From an uncultured Collinsella sp. (GTDB taxonomy: Bacteria; Actinomycetota; Coriobacteriia; Coriobacteriales; Coriobacteriaceae): a stretch of 18,768 nt of DNA. Position numbers and translations under genes: made by a program. Of this stretch, positions 1 through 6,181 are shown piece after piece (position 1 is the stretch's first letter; the number at the start of each line of letters is the position of its first letter). Location of the stretch: the NCBI GenBank assembly GCA_905194675.1, contig CAJJTG010000041.1, positions 1 through 18,768 on the forward strand. The letters are read 5' to 3'. The notes under the pieces are model-generated. The model was not told the DNA's origin, made no database searches, and worked only from the letters and a program-made list of their open reading frames with translations.

Positions 1-31
1 TCTCGGAAGGCACGTGCAGACCTTTCGTCAT
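1..31 (-). CDS. arcA: arginine deiminase, 5' end only (cut by window edge)
   Basis: Only the first ten codons are visible, reading MTKGLHVPSE on the minus strand from an ATG at 31-29. This is identical to the start of the complete arginine deiminase gene that begins at 3107, and bases 1-55 match 3077-3131 without a mismatch, including the AGGAGG ribosome binding site. I infer a second, tandem arcA copy continuing beyond the left edge. Whether it is full length or degenerate cannot be seen. It has its own promoter and leader upstream (see 32-180), so it is probably transcribed separately from the copy at 1866-3107. Confidence 0.8.
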   Translation of the reverse strand, partial: MTKGLHVPSE

Positions 32-110
32 GGCCTCCTACCTTTCTTTCGGGCCCTTGTCAGGGCCGATTCGTTAGCGCCCCTCCGTGTGAGGCGTTAT
101 TGCTGACGAC
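32..110 (-). promoter_or_regulatory. structured 5' leader of left arcA copy
   Basis: The leader lies between the -10 box (114-119) and the ATG. It holds a 5-bp hairpin (52-56 with 63-67, loop of 6) just upstream of the ribosome binding site, and a less perfect, bulged inverted repeat at 76-98. The leader of the other arcA copy has hairpins at the same two places although the sequence has drifted. The ribosome binding site TAGGAGG is at 34-40 on the minus strand. A role in attenuation or message stability is inference. Confidence 0.45.
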
Positions 111-113
111 ATA

Positions 114-180
114 TTTATATCCAAAATCAGCCCATACTTCCACCTTGCCCCCGAACGGTTTTTTATAGGGGGTGAACGGC
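114..180 (-). promoter_or_regulatory. left arcA promoter with LytTR-type direct repeats
   Basis: On the minus strand, two 9-mers lie 21 bp apart: GCCGTTCAC (180-172) and ACCGTTCGG (159-151). A -10 box TATAAA (119-114) begins 40 nt after the start of the second repeat. No good -35 is visible, which fits an activator-dependent promoter. The known LytTR-domain consensus is [TA][AC][CA]GTTN[AG][TG] in two direct repeats 12-13 bp apart; the second 9-mer fits fully, the first at all but the end positions. The same arrangement with the same distances stands before the other arcA (3190-3256). Confidence 0.6.
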
Positions 181-517
181 ATACACATATACTTCACGCA
201 TGGCACACTTTGATTTAATAAAGTTTATTTACGTGCTTAAATGCTTTTTCAAACCAAATAGCAAATGGAACTTAACTTTATTGAACCACCCTCAAATTGC
301 ATATTTCTAATAAAGCTATGAATAGAATTAGCGATTCATACCGCGTCTCAACCATTTTCATTTTTATTCAGAAAAAAGTTTGTCCTATTCATTTCTGGTA
401 TGCATATTACCGTTTACCAGACGCTTGGTACCGTTCACCGGAAGTTCAGTATAAGGCCCAGCGGATACCGGCTCGCTTTACGGCCCCATTTGTAACAACT
501 TGACTTCTCGGTATAGA
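181..517. other. AT-rich intergenic stretch with one orphan repeat pair
   Basis: This stretch lies between the left arcA promoter and the aminotransferase terminator and is clearly richer in A and T than the genes. I see no convincing gene: the one longer open frame (297-503) has no ribosome binding site and no recognisable protein character. The only structured item is the repeat pair at 409-438, listed separately. Confidence 0.5.
409..438 (+). promoter_or_regulatory. orphan LytTR-like direct repeat, plus strand
   Basis: ACCGTTTAC (409-417) and ACCGTTCAC (430-438) repeat with a 21-bp period, the same motif and spacing as the sites before both arcA copies but on the opposite strand. The similarity extends over 11 bases (TACCGTT[T/C]ACC). 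No -10 box stands at the 40-nt distance used by the arcA promoters, and only the convergent aminotransferase terminator lies downstream, so it may be a distal site, a relic of a lost promoter, or chance. Confidence 0.35.
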
Positions 518-556
518 AAAACGAACCCGCTTCCCCTAGGGAAACGGGTCCGTTTT
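518..556 (-). terminator. terminator of the aminotransferase transcript
   Basis: A long hairpin pairs AAAACG (518-523) with CGTTTT (551-556), ACCCG with CGGGT, and TTCCC with GGGAA around a 3-nt loop, with two single mismatches. On the minus strand it is followed by a run of T. It lies about 50 bp after the aminotransferase stop codon. Because of the flanking A and T runs it could work in both directions. Confidence 0.75.
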
Positions 557-605
557 CGATTATCTTCGGCCAATTTGGATAAGGCCCTCGAAAATCGTCG
601 GAATC

Positions 606-1730
606 CTAGCGATCGAACTCCGCCAGTGCCTCGCCCAAAAGCCTCAGGCCCTCGCGAAGAACGTCTTCGCTCGCGCAGTAGCCCAGGCGTGCGCCGCAGG
701 GAAGCTCAAAGCGGCTGCCGGGGACCAGCAGCACTCCCCTCTCGGCCAACAGGCGCTTACAGAATTCCTCGTCATCCTCGGGAATATCCAGCTGGATAAA
801 CGAGGTTGATATTCCCTGCGGGGCCGTCCAGGAAACGCGATGCTGCGTATCGATCCAAGCCTGCGCGATATCGCGGTTGCCAAACACGATCTTACGGTTG
901 CGCTCGAGAATCTTGTCCTTGTGCTCGAGCACGTAGGTCGCCAGGGCGTCGTTGAACACGCCGCCGCAGATCATGGTGTAGTCACGATAGGTGCGGATGC
1001 GGTTGGACACCTCTTCGTTGGCCACGACCCAGCCCACGCGGGCCGCAGGCGTCGAATAGGTCTTGGACACCGAGTTGGTGACAATGGCCTTCTCGTACAC
1101 GTCGGCCATCGACATAAAGGACTCGGTGTTCCCGAGCGGCAGATACACCTCGTCGCACAGCACGTAGGCGCCCACCGAACGGGCAATCTCGGCAATCTGC
1201 CCGAGCATATCGGCATCGAGCACCGTACCGATGGGGTTCGATGCGTTATTGATGCAGATGAGCTTGGTGTTGGGGCGCACCAAGCGCTTGAGCTCATCGA
1301 TATCGGGCTTCCAGCCGAGCTCCTCGCGGAGCTCCCAATACTCGACCTCGGCACCCAGCGTACGCGGAATCTCGTAGAGCGGCGCATAGGTAGGCCACTC
1401 GGCAATCACGTGATCGCCGGGCTCCACAACGGCCATGATGGCGTTGAGGTTGGCGCCCGTGCAGCCATTGGTCTGCAGAATGTGATCGGGATTGACCTCG
1501 CGACGATACAGCTTGGCGACTTCGGCCTTAAACTCCGGCGAACCCTCGATCCAGCCGTAATTCATCTTCTCGCGATCCAGGCGCTCGTAGAACGTAGCAC
1601 CGTCCTGCTCGTCAAGTGCGCGAAGCTCACCCATGGTCAGCGACGAGATCGTCGACTGAGCGATATCCCAGGTAGCACTCTTCTCCCAAACGTTGAGCCA
1701 ATCCTCAACGCCAATTGTCTTGATATCCAT
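606..1730 (-). CDS. PLP-dependent class I/II aminotransferase
   Basis: Fold-type I pyridoxal-phosphate aminotransferase of 374 aa, of the aspartate aminotransferase superfamily (COG0436-like). Visible hallmarks: NNASNPIG (Asn165), CDEVY with Asp193 for the pyridine nitrogen, SVSKTY with Lys223 as the Schiff-base lysine, and Arg348 in ARLGYCA for the substrate carboxylate. The start at 1730 is chosen because AAGGTGG stands just upstream; a longer in-frame start at 1814 would run through a perfect 14-bp hairpin and is rejected. It follows arcA by 135 bp on the same strand, so it may be cotranscribed and act on arginine, citrulline, ornithine or a product of them, but the substrate cannot be read from the sequence. 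Some relatives of this family modify arginine-derived compounds; that is only a suggestion. Confidence 0.85.
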   Translation of the reverse strand: MDIKTIGVEDWLNVWEKSATWDIAQSTISSLTMGELRALDEQDGATFYERLDREKMNYGWIEGSPEFKAEVAKLYRREVNPDHILQTNGCTGANLNAIMAVVEPGDHVIAEWPTYAPLYEIPRTLGAEVEYWELREELGWKPDIDELKRLVRPNTKLICINNASNPIGTVLDADMLGQIAEIARSVGAYVLCDEVYLPLGNTESFMSMADVYEKAIVTNSVSKTYSTPAARVGWVVANEEVSNRIRTYRDYTMICGGVFNDALATYVLEHKDKILERNRKIVFGNRDIAQAWIDTQHRVSWTAPQGISTSFIQLDIPEDDEEFCKRLLAERGVLLVPGSRFELPCGARLGYCASEDVLREGLRLLGEALAEFDR

Positions 1731-1770
1731 GGCCACCTTATCTGATCTTAATTTAGCGTCAATAAACACG

Positions 1771-1857
1771 AATGGGACGGTGCGAAAGAACCGCACCGTC
1801 CCATTGGGAGACATCTAATGTCAGCTAGATGTTTGTAGTAAGACCTGTACGGGTCTT
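1771..1857 (-). terminator. hairpin cluster between arcA and aminotransferase
   Basis: Reading in the direction of arcA transcription there are two short hairpins (AAGACC/GGTCTT at 1840-1857; ACATCTA/TAGATGT at 1811-1832) and then a perfect 14-bp stem (1771-1784 with 1792-1805, loop of 7). The long stem has the look of a terminator, but no strong T run follows it. It may terminate part of the transcription, protect the arcA 3' end, or set a lower level for the aminotransferase. No clear separate promoter for the aminotransferase is visible in 1731-1770. Confidence 0.55.
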
Positions 1858-1865
1858 TGAAAACC

Positions 1866-3107
1866 TTAGAGGTCCTCGCGCCAGAAGGGCATGCTCATGC
1901 AGCGCGGGCCGCCACGGCCGCGGGAGAGCTCGGCGGAGGGCACGACGAGAAGGTCCAGGCCCTCCTTGTACAGCACGTCGTTGGTGACGGTGTTGCGGGC
2001 GTAGACGCAGATCTTGCCGGGCTCGACGCACAGGGTGTTGGAGCCGTCGTTCCACTGCTCGCGGGAGGCCGCGATCGGGTCGCCGCCGCCGCAGGGGATC
2101 AGCTTGACCTGGTCGACGCCGGTGGCGTCCTCCAGGACGTGCTCGAGGGTGTCCTCGATCAGGCGGATGTTCACGTCGCCCGGGTTCTTGCCGGCGGTCA
2201 GCTCGTAGACGCGCAGGGTGCCCATGATGGCGGGGTGGATCGTGAACTTATCGACGTCGATCTGGGTGAAGACCGTGTCGAGGTGCATGAAGGCGCGCGA
2301 GACGGGGATGTCGAAGGCCAGGATGCGCTCGACCTTGGAGTCGGAGTTCCAGAAGATGTTCTGGGCCATGACGTCGATGGCTGCGGCCTGGGTGCGCTGG
2401 GAGATGCCGACGGCGAGGGTCTTCTCGTTGATGTTCAGCACGTCGCCGCCCTCGGTGTGGAACTGGCAGTCGCGGCGGAAGTACAGGGAGACGTCCTTGT
2501 AGTCGGGGTGGTACTTGAAGACGTACTTGCCGTACAGGGTCTCGCGGTTGCGGGTGACCGAGTACATGCGGTTGAGGTTGACGCCCTCGCCGACGACCGC
2601 GAACGGGTCGCGGGTGAAGTAGAGGTTGGGCATCGGGTCGATGATCAGGTCGGACTCGGACTCGGAGTTGACCAGGGAGTCGAGGGTCGTGGACGCCGTG
2701 AGGGGCATGTCGATCTCGGCCTTGGTCATGCCGGCCATGGTCTTCTTGACGAACTCGAGGTTGTCCTCGATGGAGTCCAGCTTCTCGCGGACGATCTGCG
2801 GCATGTGCTGGCCGCGGATGCCTGCCTCGGCGATGTACTGGTCGGTGAACTCGGCGCGGGCGCCGGGGACCTGGTCGAACACCTCTGCGACGAGGTTCTC
2901 GAGGTAGAGCACCTCCACGCCCTGGTCCCTCAGGATCTGGGCGAAGGTGTCGTGCTCCTGCTGCGCGACCTCAAGGAACGGGACGTCGTCGAACAGGAGT
3001 CGCTCGAGCTCGTCGGGCGGCAGGTTGAGGAGCTCGTCGCCGGGACGGTGCAGGCAGACCTTCCTGAGCTTGCCGATCTCGGAAGGCACGTGCAGACCTT
3101 TCGTCAT
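1866..3107 (-). CDS. arcA: arginine deiminase
   Basis: Hydrolyses L-arginine to citrulline and ammonia, the first step of the ADI pathway that yields ATP and raises pH; cytoplasmic. The 413-aa length is normal for bacterial ArcA. Family motifs occur in order: FTRDPF for guanidinium and fold contacts, HTEGGDVL, HLDTVFTQID with the catalytic His, and GGPRCMSMPF with nucleophilic Cys403 eleven residues from the end. The ATG at 3107 is preceded by TAGGAGG at 4-nt spacing. A second copy with identical first codons begins at position 31. Ornithine carbamoyltransferase, carbamate kinase and antiporter genes are not in the window; an aminotransferase follows instead. The promoter at 3190-3256 carries LytTR-type repeats. 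Confidence 0.97.
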   Translation of the reverse strand: MTKGLHVPSEIGKLRKVCLHRPGDELLNLPPDELERLLFDDVPFLEVAQQEHDTFAQILRDQGVEVLYLENLVAEVFDQVPGARAEFTDQYIAEAGIRGQHMPQIVREKLDSIEDNLEFVKKTMAGMTKAEIDMPLTASTTLDSLVNSESESDLIIDPMPNLYFTRDPFAVVGEGVNLNRMYSVTRNRETLYGKYVFKYHPDYKDVSLYFRRDCQFHTEGGDVLNINEKTLAVGISQRTQAAAIDVMAQNIFWNSDSKVERILAFDIPVSRAFMHLDTVFTQIDVDKFTIHPAIMGTLRVYELTAGKNPGDVNIRLIEDTLEHVLEDATGVDQVKLIPCGGGDPIAASREQWNDGSNTLCVEPGKICVYARNTVTNDVLYKEGLDLLVVPSAELSRGRGGPRCMSMPFWREDL

Positions 3108-3185
3108 GGCCTCCTACCTTTCTTTCGGGCCTTACTGGCCGAATCTCTCAGCACCCTTCCGTAACGGGTGCTGCTTGCTGACAGC
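3108..3185 (-). promoter_or_regulatory. structured 5' leader of complete arcA
   Basis: Two inverted repeats lie between the -10 box and the start codon: a perfect 8-bp hairpin (3149-3156 with 3166-3173, loop of 9) and a 4-bp GGCC/GGCC hairpin (3128-3131 with 3137-3140). The second stands directly before the ribosome binding site. The left arcA leader keeps both positions with altered bases. Function as attenuator or stability element is inferred. Confidence 0.5.
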
Positions 3186-3189
3186 TCTA

Positions 3190-3256
3190 GTTATATCCAA
3201 ATTCCAACCGCAATTCCACCTCGCCCCCGAACGGTCAACAAAGTTCGATGAACGGT
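3190..3256 (-). promoter_or_regulatory. arcA promoter with LytTR-type direct repeats
   Basis: Minus-strand 9-mers ACCGTTCAT (3256-3248) and ACCGTTCGG (3235-3227) are both full matches to the LytTR-domain consensus and lie 21 bp apart. The -10 box TATAAC (3195-3190) starts 40 nt after the start of the second repeat. No acceptable -35 box is present. A GC-rich block around GGGGGC follows the second repeat in both arcA promoters. The regulator gene itself is not in the window. Confidence 0.65.
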
Positions 3257-3536
3257 ATATCGAATATGATTCCCCCATAATGCACTTCGGCGTTCTAAAG
3301 TAGCTTTTCTAAGGTAAACGCTCTTTTTTCTCAAAAATCATTCGCAATTACAACTCCAATCTTTCGATTAAGAATTGCATATCTACAACGGTTTTATGTA
3401 TATAAATGACGCTTGTTCGTGTTTCTGCCTGTATTCGATGATATTCAGCTATCTATCATTCTTATTCACACATACTCAGCAGTTGAGTGAGGATCTAGAC
3501 CGTTTTTCGCAACGCGACGGGCGTCAGCTCTATGGC
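3257..3536. other. AT-rich intergenic stretch
   Basis: It separates the divergent arcA and ppk promoters. I see no gene, RNA gene or clear repeat in it, apart from a weak inverted repeat near 3472-3489. Confidence 0.5.
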
Positions 3537-3563
3537 TTGACAGCGTAAGAAGTAGGTTAAGAT
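3537..3563 (+). promoter_or_regulatory. candidate ppk promoter
   Basis: A consensus -35 TTGACA (3537-3542) is followed by TAAGAT (3558-3563) with 15-bp spacing, shorter than the usual 17. Transcription would start near 3570, leaving a leader of about 90 nt. The -35 is strong, the -10 is only a fair match. Confidence 0.4.
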
Positions 3564-3633
3564 AGCGTTCGCACAATACGTCCGTGCCACAAGTCGACTA
3601 AATTGAGACAATAGTGAATAGTGTTAGGCAACC

Positions 3634-3648
3634 GTCCCCTGCGGGGAC
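3634..3648 (+). promoter_or_regulatory. hairpin covering the ppk ribosome binding region
   Basis: GTCCCC (3634-3639) pairs with GGGGAC (3643-3648) around a 3-nt loop. GGGGA in the 3' arm is the only SD-like sequence before the ATG at 3660 (12-nt spacing), so folding could lower translation. This is inference from a short but perfect stem. Confidence 0.35.
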
Positions 3649-3659
3649 TGAACGGACAG

Positions 3660-6068
3660 ATGCATATGCCGAGCAAAATCGAAAAAAAGCAAGCCGCCGC
3701 AAAGCTGCGCAAACCGCCGCGCGACTTCTCGTACACGCAGAACCGAGAGCTCAGCTGGCTGCGCTTTGATAACCGTGTGCTTGACGAAGCCTTCGACGAG
3801 ACCGTTCCGCTGTTCGAGCGTCTAAAGTTCGTGTCGATTTTCGAGTCTAACCTCGACGAGTTTCTCATGGTACGCGTGGGCGGCCTGTCCGATCTGGCGG
3901 AGCTCAAAAAACAGCCTGTCGACAACAAGAGCAATATGACCGCCTCCGAACAGGTCGATGCTGTCATGACCGAAATGCCCGGGCTCCTTACCCGATGGGA
4001 GTCCATCTTTAAGAGCATCGAGGGCAAGCTCGACATCCTAGGCGTTCACCGCGCCTGCATCGATTCGCTTACGCCCGAGGAGCGCACCTTTGTAACCCGT
4101 TACTTCCAGGCCTACGTGTCGCCGGTCATCTCACCGCTGGTGATTGACCCGCGCCACCCCTTCCCCAACCTGCGCAACGGCGCACTCTACCTGGCCTGCG
4201 GCCTGGACGGCGTCACCGACGAGGAGAGTCTGCTGGGCCTTATCGAGATTCCCACCTCGATGAACCGCGTGGTCGAGATCCCCTCGCCCACCGGCACCTA
4301 CTCCTACATCTTGCTCGAGGACGTCATCCTCGCCTGCCTGGACAGCTGCTTTGGCTCCTATAAGCCGCTCGACCGCGCGCTCATCCGCGTCACCCGCAAC
4401 GCCGACATCGACCCGGACGGCGAGGGCGTCGAGGAGGAAGAGGATTACCGTCAGCACATGAAGCGCATCCTCAAGAAGCGCCTGCGTCTGCAGCCGGTGG
4501 TGCTCGCGGTCTCGGGGTCGCTCGAGAAGGCGACGCTCAAGACCATCCGCAAGGCGCTCGAGCTTTCGCGCCGCTCTGTCTTTACCTGCGATATCCCGCT
4601 CGACCTAGGCTACGTCTTTGGCATTGAGGGCAAGATTCCCGAGCACCTGCGCAACGAGCTGCTCTTTACGCCGTTTAAGCCGCAGCCCAACCCCACCATC
4701 GATATGACCCGCTCCATCCGCGAGCAGGTACTTCAGCACGACAAGCTGCTCTTTTATCCCTATGAGGCCATGAACCCCTTCTTGGACCTGGTGCACGAGG
4801 CCGCCTACGACCCCGAGTGCATCTCGCTGCGCATCACGCTCTACCGCGTGGCCAAGCAGAGCCGCCTGTGCGAGTCGCTGATCGATGCCGCCGAGAACGG
4901 CAAAGAGGTCACGGTGCTCATGGAGCTCCGCGCGCGCTTTGACGAGCAGAACAACATCGAGTGGGCCGAGCGCCTGGAAGAGGCCGGCTGCACCGTCATC
5001 TACGGCTCCGAGGGCTTTAAGTGCCACTCCAAGATCTGCCAGCTCACCTATCGCGAGGGCATGGCGCTAACGCGCCTGACGCTGCTGGGCACCGGCAACT
5101 TTAACGAGAAGACGGCCAAACTCTACAGCGACTTTATGCTCATGACCGCTCACCCCGGCATCGGCGAGGACGCCAACCTGTTCTTCCGCAACCTGTCGCT
5201 GGGCAACCTGCGCGGCGATTACCGCTTCCTGGGTGTGGCGCCCGTCGGACTGAAACCGCTCATCATGCGCGGGCTTGACCGCGAGATCCAGCGCGCCCTC
5301 GCCGGCGAGCCCGCCCGCGTGTTCTTTAAACTCAACTCGCTCACCGACCGCGAGGTCATCGACAAGATCGCCGAGGCATCGTGCGCAGGAGTCCGCGTGG
5401 ACATGATCATCCGCGGCATCTCGTGCCTCAAGCCGGGCGTTCCTGGCAAGACCGAGAACGTGCATGTCCGTTCTATCGTCGGACGCTTTTTGGAGCATGC
5501 GCGCGTTTACGCCTTTGGCGTGGACTCGGACATGATCTATCTGAGCTCGGCCGACATGATGACACGCAACACCGAGCACCGCGTGGAGATCGCCTTCCCC
5601 GTGCTCGACCCCACCTGCCGCGCCCTGGTGCACGAGTACATGGGCATGCAGCTGCGCGACAACGTGAAGGCCCGCAGCCTCACGAGCGACGGCACTTGGG
5701 TCCCCGTGGAGCGTGCAGAGGGTGAGAAACCCTTCAACTCGCAGGAAGCCCTGCTGGAGCGTGCCTATCGCAACGCCGAGGCCGCGCCCGAGCCCGTCAT
5801 TGAGGCAAAACCCGCCCCTACTCCTGAGCCGCAGCCGGCCACACCCAAGGTCCAAAAGGTCCAGGCGACCGTCATTGAGCCCGAGCCCGCACCTGTACCT
5901 CAGCCCGAGCCGCAGGTCACCAAGCCCGCACCCGAGACGAGCGCCCGTCGCGATAAGCCCGCCGGCAAGACCAAGGCCATCGAGCGCCATCGCCCCGGTC
6001 GTGTGCGCATGGGCCTGGGCCTGATCGGCCTGGGTCTTAAGACGCTCATTACCGGCAAGACGAAATAG
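3660..6068 (+). CDS. ppk1: polyphosphate kinase 1 with Pro-rich C-terminal tail
   Basis: Reversibly transfers the gamma-phosphate of ATP to inorganic polyphosphate. The 802-aa product opens with the family signature NRELSWLRFDNRVLDEA. His456 (CHSKI, the autophosphorylated His in the family) and His613 (FLEHARVYAFG) lie 157 residues apart, the same distance as His435 and His592 of E. coli PPK. The core ends near residue 708. About 94 extra residues follow: Pro/Glu/Ala-rich repeats of the PEP/PQPEP type, then a basic segment (RHRPGRVR) and a short Gly/Leu hydrophobic stretch (MGLGLIGLGLKTLIT). That tail is unusual for PPK1, which is normally near 690-720 aa. The start is uncertain: GTG at 3621, ATG at 3660 and ATG at 3666 are in frame, and 3660 is the likeliest. 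Confidence 0.93.
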   Translation: MHMPSKIEKKQAAAKLRKPPRDFSYTQNRELSWLRFDNRVLDEAFDETVPLFERLKFVSIFESNLDEFLMVRVGGLSDLAELKKQPVDNKSNMTASEQVDAVMTEMPGLLTRWESIFKSIEGKLDILGVHRACIDSLTPEERTFVTRYFQAYVSPVISPLVIDPRHPFPNLRNGALYLACGLDGVTDEESLLGLIEIPTSMNRVVEIPSPTGTYSYILLEDVILACLDSCFGSYKPLDRALIRVTRNADIDPDGEGVEEEEDYRQHMKRILKKRLRLQPVVLAVSGSLEKATLKTIRKALELSRRSVFTCDIPLDLGYVFGIEGKIPEHLRNELLFTPFKPQPNPTIDMTRSIREQVLQHDKLLFYPYEAMNPFLDLVHEAAYDPECISLRITLYRVAKQSRLCESLIDAAENGKEVTVLMELRARFDEQNNIEWAERLEEAGCTVIYGSEGFKCHSKICQLTYREGMALTRLTLLGTGNFNEKTAKLYSDFMLMTAHPGIGEDANLFFRNLSLGNLRGDYRFLGVAPVGLKPLIMRGLDREIQRALAGEPARVFFKLNSLTDREVIDKIAEASCAGVRVDMIIRGISCLKPGVPGKTENVHVRSIVGRFLEHARVYAFGVDSDMIYLSSADMMTRNTEHRVEIAFPVLDPTCRALVHEYMGMQLRDNVKARSLTSDGTWVPVERAEGEKPFNSQEALLERAYRNAEAAPEPVIEAKPAPTPEPQPATPKVQKVQATVIEPEPAPVPQPEPQVTKPAPETSARRDKPAGKTKAIERHRPGRVRMGLGLIGLGLKTLITGKTK

Positions 6069-6070
6069 TC

Positions 6071-6095
6071 GTTTGTAGAAGCAGTTTGTAGAAGC
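6071..6095 (+). repeat. tandem duplication of GTTTGTAGAAGC
   Basis: The 12-mer occurs at 6071-6082 and 6084-6095 with a period of 13, directly after the ppk stop and running into the terminator stem. It looks like a small local duplication, with no evident function. Confidence 0.6.
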
Positions 6096-6133
6096 GCCCC
6101 GCATTTGAGGAAAGCCTCGGATGCGGGGCGCTT
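6092..6133 (+). terminator. strong ppk terminator
   Basis: A perfect 13-bp stem (6092-6104 with 6121-6133) encloses a second 4-bp stem (GAGG/CCTC) with an AAAG loop, and TTTT ends the 3' arm and continues after it. It lies 24 bp after the ppk stop and ends about 50 bp before the methyltransferase start, so the two genes are probably separate transcripts. Confidence 0.85.
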
Positions 6134-6181
6134 TTCCCTGCTACCATGGTGCGAGCAACAACACGAATGACAGGCAGGGAT

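Noticed and set aside
297..503. Small 68-codon frame in the AT-rich gap
   Set aside because: No ribosome binding site, no recognisable character, and it runs through the repeat pair at 409-438.
840..1745. 301-codon plus-strand frame opposite the aminotransferase
   Set aside because: Antisense shadow with no motif; the aminotransferase has all catalytic residues.
606..1814. Longer aminotransferase start at 1814
   Set aside because: The extra 28 codons run through the perfect 14-bp hairpin at 1771-1805 and have no ribosome binding site; the ATG at 1730 has AAGGTGG.
1857..3164. 435-codon open frame on the plus strand opposite arcA
   Set aside because: Antisense shadow of a GC-rich gene: repetitive Val/Leu/Asp/Gly/Glu composition with no family motifs, while arcA is certain on the other strand.
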